DNA of 64,000 bases from JAIQFL01 sp035295745. GTDB taxonomy: Bacteria > Acidobacteriota > Terriglobia > Bryobacterales > Bryobacteraceae. Below, in pieces: positions 8,481-17,199 of the stretch; position 1 is the stretch's first letter; each line of letters opens with the position of its first letter. The stretch is from positions 145,680 to 209,679 of the forward strand of contig DATGIL010000056.1 of assembly GCA_035295745.1 (NCBI GenBank). Direction: 5' to 3'. Below the pieces are notes generated by a model. That model did not search any database. It was given only the letters and a program-made list of their open reading frames with translations, and was not told where the DNA came from. The translations under genes and the position numbers were made by a program.

Positions 8481-10007
8481 ATGTTTCCCCGGGAGTCTTC
8501 TGTAATGCCGAAGAAGAAAATCGTCTTCTTTTTCCCTGCCTTCTCCAGCCAGGAGGCAACCGCGCCGTTGGGCATTCTGGCCGTGTCCACGCCGCTTCTG
8601 CGGGCCGGGTACGAGATCAAACTGATCGATTCCACCATCACTCCGAATTTTCAGAAGCGAGTGATCGAGGAACTCAAAGATGCGCTCTGCCTGGCGGTCT
8701 CGCTGGTCACCGGCCCCATGATTCGCGAGACGGTGCAGGTAGCCCGCGAAGTGAAACGGCTCTATCCCAAGATGCCGATCGTTCTGGGCGGATGGCACCC
8801 ATCGCTGCTTCCCGATCAGACCCTGGCGGCAGATTTCGTGGACGCCGTGGTGGTGGGACAGGGCGAAGATGCGTTGCTCGATGTCGTGCAGCACATCGAG
8901 GCGGGAGAGTCGCTGAAAGGCATCGCCGGGGTCGGCTACAAGGTGGATGGGCGGATCGCGTTCAATCCGACACGGCCCCTTCGCCCGTTGAAGGAGATGC
9001 CGCCCAAAGCCTATCACCTGGCTGATTTCGATGCCTACCAGCGGGTGTGCGGCCGCCGCTGGGCGATGTACACGTCGAGCCTGGCCTGCCCTTACAACTG
9101 CGGCTACTGCACGAACGACGGCGTGTACGGGCGGAAGTGGAACGCGCTCGATCCGGAACAGGTGGTGGAGGAGACTACCGACTTGGTCAGCCGTTACCGC
9201 CTGGAACTGTTGTGGATTGTCGACGACAACTTCCTGATCGATCGCGAGCGGGCGTTAGGAATCGCCGAGGGCCTGGTGGAGCGGGGCGTGAAGTTCGACT
9301 GGAGTATTCAGGCTTCCACGAACCTGGTGAATCGCCTCAGTGTGGACGAGTGGAAGTTGCTCAAGCGCTCCGGTTTGTCGCAAGTCTCGCAAGGCGCCGA
9401 TACCGGATCGCTGAAGATGATGTCGCTGATGAACAAAGATTTTCAGGATCTGGACTGCATCTACGGCGCTGCCGAGAAACTCAGCGCGGCTGGTGTGCGG
9501 CCCAGCTTCAACCTGATTTTCGGATATCCAGGCGAGGGCGAGAAGGAACGGCGTGAATCGGTGGCGCTGATGATGAATATCTGCCGCCGCTATCCCGGCG
9601 CCGAGTTCTGGACCAACATCTTCACTCCGTATCCGGGTTCGCCGATCATGAAGCGCGCGTTCGAGCTGGGAATCGAGGTGCCGAAGACGCTCGAAGGATG
9701 GGCTGATTTCTTCCCACGCTACACGGTGCTGCCGTGGCTCAAGGGCAAGCAGCATGTCCGCGTACAGAACATGCGCGAGTATATGCGCGTGGCATTCCAT
9801 AGGGTGCCCATCGGCAAGTACCGCGTCCCGGCTCTCAATAAGCTGCTGTACAATCTGATCAGTATTCCGGCGAGGTGGCGGCTGGACCATCATGTATACG
9901 CATTTCCGGTGGATCTGTGGGTGCGGAACACCGCACAGAAGCTGTTGACGCCGCCCAAGCCGAAAGTCGACGCGCACCAGCTTTCCGCGGAGCCGGTGAC
10001 CTGTTAA
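8481..10007 (+). CDS. B12-binding-domain radical SAM protein 1
   Basis: A 508-residue protein. An N-terminal Rossmann cobalamin-binding-type domain (about 10-150, with 'VLGGWHPSLLPDQTL' and 'VVVGQGEDAL') is followed by a radical SAM core with the [4Fe-4S] motif at Cys203, Cys207 and Cys210 (CPYNCGYC). 'WIVDDNFLIDRERA' and 'FGYPGEGEKE' are typical of the B12-rSAM (BchE/HpnJ-like) group. ATG 8481 follows AAAGGA at good spacing; ATG 8505 is the alternative and aligns better with family starts. It opens a cluster of three consecutive paralogues spaced 18 bp and then overlapping. Such enzymes methylate unactivated carbons or do ring and skeleton chemistry. The specific reaction is unknown. Confidence 0.9.
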   Translation: MFPRESSVMPKKKIVFFFPAFSSQEATAPLGILAVSTPLLRAGYEIKLIDSTITPNFQKRVIEELKDALCLAVSLVTGPMIRETVQVAREVKRLYPKMPIVLGGWHPSLLPDQTLAADFVDAVVVGQGEDALLDVVQHIEAGESLKGIAGVGYKVDGRIAFNPTRPLRPLKEMPPKAYHLADFDAYQRVCGRRWAMYTSSLACPYNCGYCTNDGVYGRKWNALDPEQVVEETTDLVSRYRLELLWIVDDNFLIDRERALGIAEGLVERGVKFDWSIQASTNLVNRLSVDEWKLLKRSGLSQVSQGADTGSLKMMSLMNKDFQDLDCIYGAAEKLSAAGVRPSFNLIFGYPGEGEKERRESVALMMNICRRYPGAEFWTNIFTPYPGSPIMKRAFELGIEVPKTLEGWADFFPRYTVLPWLKGKQHVRVQNMREYMRVAFHRVPIGKYRVPALNKLLYNLISIPARWRLDHHVYAFPVDLWVRNTAQKLLTPPKPKVDAHQLSAEPVTC

Positions 10008-10025
10008 TGGTGTCCCGGGGTAACC

Positions 10026-11429
10026 ATGGTTGACGTACTCCTGACGCATTCCAATCACCTCTACAACGACCGGAAACAGGTTCGCAAGATGCAGCCTTAT
10101 CCGCCGTTGCAGACCTTGATTGCAGCCGCGTGTCTGCGGAAGGCGGGTCATTCGGTGGCGCTCTTCGATCCCACTCTGGACTCTCCGGAAGCCGGGTTCG
10201 AACGGGCCTTGGCGCTTCACCAGCCGCGCTTGGTCGCGGTAGTTGAAGACAACTTCAACTACCTGACGAAGATGTGCCTGCTGCGCAATCGCGAACTGTC
10301 GTTCTGGATGGCCGCGCAAGCAAGACGCGCCGGGATTCCGGCGATTGTCAACGGGTCGGATGCCAGCGACCGATCCGGCGAGTACTTGAATGCCGGATTC
10401 CAGTACGTGCTGGTCGGCGAAGTGGAAGAGGCGATCGTCGAGGTCGTGCGCCGGATGTTCGACCTAGGCGTGGCGGAGGTGGGCTTCATTCGCGGCGCTG
10501 CTTTTCTGGATGGAGGGCAGGTGCGGTATCCGCCGCGCCGCGCGCCGATCGCCGATTTGAATGCGCTGCCCGCGCCGGCATGGGATCTGGTGGACGCCGA
10601 GCCGTATCGCCGCGCGTGGACCGAAGCGCACGGCCATTTCTCCATCAACATGGTTTCGAGCCGCGGATGCCCGTATAGCTGTAACTGGTGTGCCAAGCCG
10701 ATCTGGGGAGACACCTACCACTGCCGGTCGGCAAGGCTGGTGGCCGCGGAAATGCGCGAAGTGAAGACGCGCTTCGCACCGGACCACCTATGGTTTGCCG
10801 ACGACATCTTCGCGCTCTCGCAGCAGTGGACGCAGGAATTCGCCGAGGCAGTGGAAGCCGAAGGAGCCCACATCCCCTTCAAGATGCAGTCTCGCTGCGA
10901 CTTGATGACGCGTCCCACAGTGGAGAATCTGGCGCAGGCCGGATGCGCCGAGGTGTGGATGGGGGTCGAGTCCGGCTCACAGCAGGTGTTGGATGCAATG
11001 GACAAGGGCACGCGCCTCTGGCAGGTCTACGAGGCGCGCCAGAATCTGCGGCGGCACGGCATTCGGGCGTGCTTCTTTCTGCAATTCGGCTACCCCGGCG
11101 AGACCTGGATGGAGATCGAAAAGACCATCGCACTGGTGCGGAACACGCAGCCCGATGACATCGGAGTCTCGGTATCGTACCCGCTGCCGGGCACCGCGTT
11201 TCATCGGACCGTGTCGAGCCAACTCGGACCCAAGGAGAACTGGGCCGACAGCGACGATCTCGACATGATGTTCCAGGGCGCCTTCACCACGAATTTTTAC
11301 CGGGCTCTGGCCGATGCCTTGCACTTGGAAGTTCGCTCCGGCCGCGACGCTGCCGAAGAGGCGTGGCGCAGTGTGATGGCGTTGAGGTCGACCTGCGAGC
11401 GCAAGATTCCGTTATGGATCTCCTGCTGA
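10026..11429 (+). CDS. B12-binding-domain radical SAM protein 2
   Basis: A 467-residue paralogue of its neighbours. The N-terminal domain begins 'MVDVLLTHSNHLYNDRK', and a cobalamin-domain-like stretch contains 'YVLVGEVEEAIVEVV'. The radical SAM cluster cysteines are Cys215, Cys219 and Cys222 (CPYSCNWC). 'LWFADDIFALS' and 'QFGYPGETW' follow the family order. It starts 18 bp after the previous stop, and the next gene starts inside its last codons, so the three are cotranscribed. The cobalamin domain has no obvious DxHxxG motif, as is common in this subgroup, so cofactor use is inferred from the family. Confidence 0.9.
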   Translation: MVDVLLTHSNHLYNDRKQVRKMQPYPPLQTLIAAACLRKAGHSVALFDPTLDSPEAGFERALALHQPRLVAVVEDNFNYLTKMCLLRNRELSFWMAAQARRAGIPAIVNGSDASDRSGEYLNAGFQYVLVGEVEEAIVEVVRRMFDLGVAEVGFIRGAAFLDGGQVRYPPRRAPIADLNALPAPAWDLVDAEPYRRAWTEAHGHFSINMVSSRGCPYSCNWCAKPIWGDTYHCRSARLVAAEMREVKTRFAPDHLWFADDIFALSQQWTQEFAEAVEAEGAHIPFKMQSRCDLMTRPTVENLAQAGCAEVWMGVESGSQQVLDAMDKGTRLWQVYEARQNLRRHGIRACFFLQFGYPGETWMEIEKTIALVRNTQPDDIGVSVSYPLPGTAFHRTVSSQLGPKENWADSDDLDMMFQGAFTTNFYRALADALHLEVRSGRDAAEEAWRSVMALRSTCERKIPLWISC

Positions 11430-12733
11430 CACACGGCTATTTCCTGCAGGAAGACCCCAAAGAGCTGCAGATCATGAAGCCCTATGCGCCGCTCGGGCTG
11501 CTGTATCTCTCCAGCTATCTGCGCGCCGCGGGTTTCGGAGTGGAGATCTACGACTCGACCTTCGGTTCGCGCGAGGGGCTGTTCCGGATTCTGGAGACGG
11601 AGACGCCTGCGGTCCTGGGCGTCTATGTGAATCTGATGACGCGCGCGAATGCGCTCGCGATTTTGAAGCGCGGCGCGGCGTGCGGCTGGCGGGTGATTGT
11701 GGGCGGCCCGGAGCCAGCCAACTATCCCGATGAGTATCTGGCGGCAGGCGCGGAGGTAGTGGTCTCGGGCGAAGGCGAACTGGCGCTCGAATCGCTGCTG
11801 CGCGGTATTCCGGCGGGCAAGGTGCCGGGCGTTTGCATTCGCGCGGAGGATGGTCGCGTAGTGAACACAGGCGCGGCGCGTCAGTTAGCGGATCTGGATG
11901 CGCAGCCATGGCCCGATCGCGAGCGTGTGGATCTGGACCGGTATCTGCGGGTGTGGAAGCAGCATCACGGCGCCAGTTCGGTGTCGCTGATCAGCGCGCG
12001 TGGATGTCCGTACCACTGCCGCTGGTGCAGCCACTCCACATTCGGTAAGACCCACCGGAGGCGGTCGCCGATCGGATTTGTGGATGAAGTGGAGTGGGTG
12101 ATCGACCGCTATCGCCCCGATCAGCTTTGGCTGGCCGACGATGTGTTCACGATCCACCACGGATGGCTCGATCAGTATGCCGCGGAGATGAAGCGCCGCG
12201 GGCTGCGCCTTCCCTTCGAGTGCATCACGCGCGCCGATCGCATGAACGCGCGCGTCGCGGCGCAACTCGCCGAGTTGGGCTGTTACCGGGTGTGGATCGG
12301 GTCAGAGAGCGGCTCTCAGCGGATCCTGGATGCCATGGAGCGCGGCGTCAGTGTTGCGCAGGTACGCGACGCGGTGAGGCAGTTGCGCGAAAGCGGGATT
12401 CAGACGGGAATGTTTCTGATGTGGGGATATGAGGGAGAGAATCTGACCGATATCGAGGCGACGTACGAACATGTGAAGGCGTGCCGTCCGGATGTCTTCT
12501 TCACCACGGTCTCGTACCCGATTAAAGGGACTCCGTACTATGACGAAGTGCGTCCGAAGCTGGTGCAATTGGGGGCGTGGGAAGGGACCACGGATCGGGA
12601 AGTGAAGATCAGTGGGCGGCACTCGAGGAAGTTCTATCAACTGGCGGATCAGTTACTGAGAAGCCAGACGGCGGACGAAGCGGCGACGGTGCGTGCGAGT
12701 CTGATCGCCGCGTCGAACGAGGTGGAAGCATGA
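11414..12733 (+). CDS. B12-binding-domain radical SAM protein 3
   Basis: A 439-residue protein from ATG 11414, which overlaps the previous gene by 16 nt. A longer in-frame start at 11363 is unlikely because homology begins at 'MDLLLTHGYFLQEDPKEL', parallel to the previous paralogue. Cobalamin-type N-terminal domain ('VIVGGPEPANYPDEYL', 'VVVSGEGELAL'), then Cys198, Cys202 and Cys205 (CPYHCRWC), 'LWLADDVFTIHHGW' and 'MWGYEGEN'. Its similarity to the preceding gene points to tandem duplication with divergence, so the two probably catalyse successive or analogous steps on one substrate. Confidence 0.9.
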   Translation: MDLLLTHGYFLQEDPKELQIMKPYAPLGLLYLSSYLRAAGFGVEIYDSTFGSREGLFRILETETPAVLGVYVNLMTRANALAILKRGAACGWRVIVGGPEPANYPDEYLAAGAEVVVSGEGELALESLLRGIPAGKVPGVCIRAEDGRVVNTGAARQLADLDAQPWPDRERVDLDRYLRVWKQHHGASSVSLISARGCPYHCRWCSHSTFGKTHRRRSPIGFVDEVEWVIDRYRPDQLWLADDVFTIHHGWLDQYAAEMKRRGLRLPFECITRADRMNARVAAQLAELGCYRVWIGSESGSQRILDAMERGVSVAQVRDAVRQLRESGIQTGMFLMWGYEGENLTDIEATYEHVKACRPDVFFTTVSYPIKGTPYYDEVRPKLVQLGAWEGTTDREVKISGRHSRKFYQLADQLLRSQTADEAATVRASLIAASNEVEA

Positions 12734-12758
12734 TGCTTCAGTCTGCCGGGGTGGCCGC

Positions 12759-13664
12759 ATGAGCAGCGACGTGGCGCAGACACTCCTGTCTGCCGTCTCG
12801 ACACTCATGTCGAAACTTTTCGGGGGTCTGCCGATTCCGATCCATTCGGGAAGCCTGCATGCGTTTGCCGGCACCGTGCGCGCGTCGAAAAGCGTCGACA
12901 TGAGTGTCGACGCGGCAAACAAGAGTGTTTGCGCCACATCTGCGTTTGATGGCGTGGCCTCTCAGTATGACCGGCAGTGGACTGATGCGCCGATCGGCCT
13001 TGCGCAACGGGAACTCGTCTGGCGATTCGTCGATCCCCTCTTCCATACCGGCGACCGCATCCTCGATGTCGGATGCGGCACCGGCGCCGATGCCGCACAT
13101 CTCAGCAGGCGCGGAGCCATCGTGCACGCGACCGATCCATCGCCTGCCATGATCGAGATCGCCCGCGAGCGAGGCGGCTTCACCACGGCAGTGCTCCCCG
13201 CGGAACAGATCGCCTCGGTGGGCGGCATCTTCGATGGCGCCATCTCGAATTTCGGCGCGTTGAACTGCCTCGACGATCTGGCGTCATTCGCGCGCGCATT
13301 GGCCACGCGGGTCCGCCCCGGAGGGTACGTGGCGATCTGCACGATCGGAAAATTCTGCCTCTGGGAGTTTCTCTACTACACCACGCACGGCAAGTTCGCC
13401 AAAGGGTTGCGGCGCTTGCGAGGCACTGCGCCATCTTCTCTGGGCGTGACGGTCCGCTACCCCTCGATCGTCGCCCTCCGAGAGGCATTCGAGGATTTCC
13501 AACTAGTCCGTTGGACCGGCATCGGCCTTTTCGTACCGCCCTCGTATGTGCGTATGCGCGGCGGCATAGTGCGATGGTGCAGCTTCCTCGACCGCGCCCT
13601 GGCGCGACTACCGCTACTGCGCGCCCTGGCCGACCATCGTCTCTTAATTCTGGTGAGGAAATGA
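12759..13664 (+). CDS. Class I SAM methyltransferase with repeat-derived N-terminus
   Basis: 301 residues as read from ATG 12759. Residues 62-301 are a standard class I methyltransferase: 'FDGVASQYDRQW', motif I 'ILDVGCGTGADAAHL', 'VHATDPSPAMIEIA', 'FDGAISNFGALNCL' and 'VRPGGYVAICTIG'. The C-terminal part ('LVRWTGIGLFVPPSYVR') may recognise a lipid or membrane substrate. Residues 5-60 are encoded by the dispersed repeat and are not methyltransferase sequence. ATG 12900 (residue 48), also in the repeat, is an alternative start. The gene ends in an ATGA overlap with the next methyltransferase. It belongs to the radical SAM cluster. Confidence 0.85.
   Translation: MSSDVAQTLLSAVSTLMSKLFGGLPIPIHSGSLHAFAGTVRASKSVDMSVDAANKSVCATSAFDGVASQYDRQWTDAPIGLAQRELVWRFVDPLFHTGDRILDVGCGTGADAAHLSRRGAIVHATDPSPAMIEIARERGGFTTAVLPAEQIASVGGIFDGAISNFGALNCLDDLASFARALATRVRPGGYVAICTIGKFCLWEFLYYTTHGKFAKGLRRLRGTAPSSLGVTVRYPSIVALREAFEDFQLVRWTGIGLFVPPSYVRMRGGIVRWCSFLDRALARLPLLRALADHRLLILVRK
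12771..12937. repeat. Paired-hairpin dispersed repeat (copy 1), inside a coding region
   Basis: Begins GTGGCGCAGACACTCC and ends GTGTTTGCGCCAC, so the ends are inverted repeats. Each arm contains two short hairpins. The inner stem on the right is GCGTCGACA pairing with TGTCGACGC. Unlike the other copies it lies within an open reading frame, covering codons 5 to about 60 of the methyltransferase gene that starts at 12759. Confidence 0.85.
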
Positions 13665-14464
13665 CCATGCTCGCCAGCACGCGCCAACGCTTTCTCGACG
13701 ACTACATCAAGATTCGCCACGCCGAAGGCCGTGGCTCGGAGGAGGCCGAGTACTACTTCGCACTTCCTTACCGTGACATCACCGGACGGCTTCAGGATCA
13801 ATGGGCCATTCGCGGCAAGAGCTATCGATTTCTGGAGCAGCTCGTTCTGCCGCCGATCGAGGAGTATTTTGCGAGGCCGCTGCGCGTCGCCGATCTGGGG
13901 GCGGGCAACTGTTGGATGTCGTATCGGCTTGCGCTGCGCGGCCATCGTCCCATCGCGATCGATATTCTGGCGGACCCTCTCGACGGACTCGCCGCGGGCC
14001 GCCACTATCAGGAGCGCACCCCGTTCCCGCGCGTGAGCGCCGAGTTTGACGCGCTTCCACTGGCCGATGGCTGCCTCGACCTCGCGATCTACAACGCCTC
14101 GATCCACTACTCTATCGACTACCGTCGCACCCTGTCGGAGGTGCGCCGGTGTTTGCGGCCCGAGGGTTGTTTTCTGATCGTCGATTCGCCGGTCTATCGA
14201 TGCCGCGAACATGGAGAGAGGATGCGCCGCGAGCGCCACCAGCAGTTCCAGTCGCAGTACGGCTTCGCGTCCGACACGCTCGAGAGCCTGGAATTCTTCG
14301 ATGAGGAGATGCTGGCCGAGCTGTCGCACGATCTCGGCATTCGCTGGCGAATCCGGCGGCCCTGGCTCGGTTGGCAATGGATGATGCGTCCCTTCAAAGC
14401 GCGTTGGAACGGCAAGCGTCCGCCCTCGCGCTTCTGGATGCTCGAAGGCAGGTTCGCGTCATGA
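13661..14464 (+). CDS. Class I SAM methyltransferase
   Basis: 267 residues, starting in the ATGA overlap with the previous gene, behind GAGGAA. SAM-binding motif 'LRVADLGAGNCWMSYRLALRGH', then 'IAIDILADPLDGL', 'FDALPLADGCLDLAIYNASIHYS' and 'CLRPEGCFLIVDSPVY', a UbiE/Methyltransf_11 layout. The last 60 residues are Trp/Arg-rich ('WRIRRPWLGWQWMMRPFKAR'). The stop is again in an ATGA overlap with the following radical SAM gene. A long upstream in-frame extension back to 13073 is only the out-of-frame shadow of the previous gene. The substrate is presumably the product of the clustered radical SAM enzymes. Confidence 0.88.
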   Translation: MTMLASTRQRFLDDYIKIRHAEGRGSEEAEYYFALPYRDITGRLQDQWAIRGKSYRFLEQLVLPPIEEYFARPLRVADLGAGNCWMSYRLALRGHRPIAIDILADPLDGLAAGRHYQERTPFPRVSAEFDALPLADGCLDLAIYNASIHYSIDYRRTLSEVRRCLRPEGCFLIVDSPVYRCREHGERMRRERHQQFQSQYGFASDTLESLEFFDEEMLAELSHDLGIRWRIRRPWLGWQWMMRPFKARWNGKRPPSRFWMLEGRFAS

Positions 14465-15930
14465 TCATTCTGTTTCATCCGCGCAGCACCAAGCCGAAGA
14501 ATCGGCGTCTGCCGCTATCCGTGCTCTATCTTGCCGCCGTGTTGGAGGGCAAGGAAGAGTATGCGATCGTGGACGGCAATGCGGATGCCGACCCCTTGGC
14601 CACAATCGATGGACTGATGCGCGAGGCCGCGGAGCGACGCGATCCGGTGGATCTTCTGGGCGTCTCCGTGATGCCGGGTCCACAATTACGCAGCGCGATT
14701 CCGGTATGCCGCCAATTCCGTGAGAAATATCCGAAAGTTCCCATTGTGTGGGGCGGATACTTCGCGTCTCTCTACACGCAGGCCTCGTTGAATGCGCGCT
14801 ACGTGGACTTTGTGGTGAAGGGGCAAGGCGAAGATACGCTGCTGGAACTGCTGGAGGCCTTGCGCGGTGGGCGCGATTTCTCGCGAATCCGGGGGCTGGC
14901 GTACAAGGACCAGTTCGGACTGCATGTGCACACAGCCGAGCGTCCGCTCAAGTCGCCCGATGATTTTCCGTGGCCGCCTTATCACCGGCTCGACGCCTCC
15001 AAGTACATCGCCAATACGTTTTTGGGATCGCGCACGGCGGTGCACCAGGCCAGCATCGGCTGCCCGTTCAAGTGCAATTTCTGCGGCGTGGTCCCGGTCT
15101 ACGATCGCGAGAAGATGGAATCGCCGGAGCGCACAGTCGCGATCCTGGACAACCTGCAGAGGCGCTATGGCGTGAACGCGGTGCAGTTCTATGACAACAA
15201 CTTCTTCTTGCGCGAAGATCACGCGCGGGAGTTAGCCGCCCGCATCGCGCCGCTGAATCTGCGGTGGTGGTGTGAGGCGCGGGTCGACATTGTGCTGAGC
15301 TACTCGGACGACACGTTGCGCAAGCTGCGAGCGGCGGGCTGCGTGATGATCTTCTTCGGAGTGGAATCGGGCTCCGACGCGGCGTTGCGCGATATGAAGA
15401 AGCAGTTGACTGCCGAGCAGACGGTAGCTCTAGCGCAGCGCATTCGCGAATTCGATATCGTGCCCGAGTACTCGATGATCTTCGGCAATCCCGCCGACGC
15501 GGAGCGCGACGTGGCAGAGAACATCGCTTTCGTGCGGCGCGTGAAAAAGGTGAATCCCGACGTGGAGATCGTGGTACAGACATATGTGCCGACACCGCAG
15601 AAGTCGGGCGCGTATGGTGCCGTGGAGGTGGAATTTCCATCGACGCCGGACGAGTGGATTTCGGATCGCTGGTACCCGTATCTGATTCGCACGGACCCGG
15701 AACTGCCTTGGCTGCCGGAGCATGTGAAGCGGCGGATCCGCGATTTTGAGACGGTGATGAATTCGCGCTGGCCGACGACGCAGGACATGCGCTTGCCGGG
15801 CTGGGGACGTACGTTGTTGAAGTCGCTCAGCGGCTGGCGCTATGCGCTGGGTGCGTACGATTTTCCCGCGGAGCTGCGCTTCGCGCAAAAGCTGGTCCGT
15901 CTGCGCCAGCCCAGGCTGGAGAGCCTATGA
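14461..15930 (+). CDS. B12-binding-domain radical SAM protein 4
   Basis: 489 residues from the ATG in the ATGA overlap at 14461. An earlier in-frame start inside the methyltransferase gene is rejected. Cobalamin-like domain with 'VDLLGVSVMPGPQL', 'VPIVWGGYFASLYTQASL' and 'FVVKGQGEDTLLELL'. Radical SAM cluster Cys201, Cys205 and Cys208 (CPFKCNFC), then 'VQFYDNNFFLREDHA', 'FFGVESGSDAAL' and 'FGNPADAERDVAENI'. It is a more distant paralogue of the three upstream proteins. The closing residues (LRQPRLESL) are partly repeated downstream because a duplication of about 300 bp begins inside this gene's 3' end. Confidence 0.9.
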   Translation: MIILFHPRSTKPKNRRLPLSVLYLAAVLEGKEEYAIVDGNADADPLATIDGLMREAAERRDPVDLLGVSVMPGPQLRSAIPVCRQFREKYPKVPIVWGGYFASLYTQASLNARYVDFVVKGQGEDTLLELLEALRGGRDFSRIRGLAYKDQFGLHVHTAERPLKSPDDFPWPPYHRLDASKYIANTFLGSRTAVHQASIGCPFKCNFCGVVPVYDREKMESPERTVAILDNLQRRYGVNAVQFYDNNFFLREDHARELAARIAPLNLRWWCEARVDIVLSYSDDTLRKLRAAGCVMIFFGVESGSDAALRDMKKQLTAEQTVALAQRIREFDIVPEYSMIFGNPADAERDVAENIAFVRRVKKVNPDVEIVVQTYVPTPQKSGAYGAVEVEFPSTPDEWISDRWYPYLIRTDPELPWLPEHVKRRIRDFETVMNSRWPTTQDMRLPGWGRTLLKSLSGWRYALGAYDFPAELRFAQKLVRLRQPRLESL

Positions 15931-15984
15931 TCCGCGAGCCTATTTGCTTGAGCCCGAATCGTGCAAAAACTCTGATGCGTCGAT

Positions 15985-16194
15985 GTGGCGCAAACACTCC
16001 TGTTTGCCGCGTCGAGACTCCTCTCGACGCTTTTCGCGCCTCCACCATCTCTGCGGCTCAGAAACTCCGCTCCCGTGCGCCAGACGCTCCCGGATTCAAC
16101 CCAGCCTCGAAAATCCTTCGTGGCGCAGATCTCGCGGACTACCGAAAAGTCTCGACAGGAGTGTCGAGACGGCAAACAGAAGTGTTTGCGCCAC
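15985..16194. repeat. Paired-hairpin dispersed repeat (copy 2)
   Basis: Full 210-bp copy. The left arm starts GTGGCGCAAACACTCC, followed by an inner hairpin with CGTCGAGA and TCTCGACG arms around a CTCC loop. The right arm has stem arms GTCTCGACA and TGTCGAGAC around GGAG, then GGCAAACA and TGTTTGCGCC around GAAG. Non-coding. Confidence 0.88.
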
Positions 16195-16280
16195 GTCTGC
16201 GGCAACCCAGGCTGCAGTGCTTATGATGAGCGTCTCTATCAGCTTCAGCCCGAAACGTGCAAAGATTCTCGCGCGTCAAT

Positions 16281-16463
16281 GTGGCGCAAACACTCGTGTT
16301 TGCCGCGCCTCCACCATCTCTGCGACCCAGAAACTCCGCTCCCCGGCGCCAAGCGCTCCCGGATTCAACCCAGCCTCGAAAATAATTCGTGGCGCAGATC
16401 TCGTGGACTACCGAAGAGTCTCGACAGGAGTGTCGAGACGGCAAACAGAAGTGTTTGCGCCAC
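16281..16463. repeat. Paired-hairpin dispersed repeat (copy 3)
   Basis: 183-bp copy in the second duplication unit. The left arm lacks its inner hairpin (the sequence jumps from GCCGCG to CCTCCACC). The right arm is intact, with GTCTCGACA and TGTCGAGAC arms. Otherwise it parallels copy 2. Confidence 0.85.
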
Positions 16464-16539
16464 GCCTACACACGATCCTGGGGAAGGGGCCAACTCCTAA
16501 TCCCCAACCCCCAACCCCTGCTTTCAAGGTTTGCACCAC

Positions 16540-17199
16540 GTGAGCATCGCGATTTCTCCCGCGGAGGGATATGCGCTTTGGGCAGCGGAATGGGACTCGA
16601 CGCCTTCACCGATCGTGGCGCTTGAACATCGCGTGTTGACGCCGTGGATTGCGGATCTGCGGCCCCGGCGCGCCATCGATGTGGGGTGCGGCACCGGGCG
16701 ATGGACAGCGCCTCTCTCCGCCATCGGCCTCGATCTCTCGCCCGCGATGCTGGCGATCGCCGCTTCGAAGCACGGCTTGCAGGGACGCCTGGCTGCCGCC
16801 GACGCGACCGCGATTCCCATCCGCAGCAACGCCGCCGACCTCGTTCTCTGTACACTGACCCTCGGGCATATTCGCGATCCGCTGTCCGCGATGCGGGAGT
16901 TCGCGCGAATTCTGGAGCCGGGCGGCACCTTGATCCTCACGGACTTCCATCCCGCTGCCGCCGCACTGGGATGGCGCCGTACCTTCCGGAATGGCGGGCG
17001 CGTCTACGAGATCGAAAATCATTCGTACAGCCTCGAGGAACTCCGCGCCGGCATTCCGGAACTGCTGCTGCGCGAGTCGGTGGACGCGACCATCGGAGAA
17101 CCGGAACGCGCGCTCTTCGACAAGGCCGTCAGACCGGAACTGTTCGAGACAGCCTCGCGAATGCCTGCCGTATTGCTGACGAGGTGGTCGCGGCTGTGA
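16540..17199 (+). CDS. Class I SAM methyltransferase
   Basis: 219 residues from GTG 16540, which lies ten bases after AAGG; TTG 16531 is too close to that site. Motif I 'AIDVGCGTGRWTAPL', 'IGLDLSPAMLAIA', 'LVLCTLTLGHIRDPLSAM' and 'ILEPGGTLILTDFHP' mark a Methyltransf_11/UbiE-type enzyme. The opening 'EGYALWAAEWDSTPSPIVALE' is typical of this group. The stop overlaps the amidohydrolase GTG (GTGA), so it restarts the coupled gene run after the repeat-filled gap. Substrate unknown. Confidence 0.88.
   Translation: MSIAISPAEGYALWAAEWDSTPSPIVALEHRVLTPWIADLRPRRAIDVGCGTGRWTAPLSAIGLDLSPAMLAIAASKHGLQGRLAAADATAIPIRSNAADLVLCTLTLGHIRDPLSAMREFARILEPGGTLILTDFHPAAAALGWRRTFRNGGRVYEIENHSYSLEELRAGIPELLLRESVDATIGEPERALFDKAVRPELFETASRMPAVLLTRWSRL

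Larger units (their letters stand above)
15901..16465 (+). repeat. Tandem duplication (two diverged units) after radical SAM gene 4
   Basis: Unit 1 spans about 15901-16196 and unit 2 about 16197-16465. Both start with the gene's terminal codons (CAGCCCAGGCTG against CAACCCAGGCTG), run through a 'gagcccgaa/cagcccgaa' stretch, and then hold a paired-hairpin repeat. Unit 2 lacks one inner hairpin of about 25 bp. The units are clearly diverged, so the event is not recent. This fills the 600-bp gap before the next gene. Confidence 0.8.

Noticed and set aside
13073..13660. Long upstream extension of the methyltransferase at 13661
   Set aside because: The extra 196 codons are out-of-frame reading of the previous methyltransferase. 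The ATGA overlap with GAGGAA gives a far better start.
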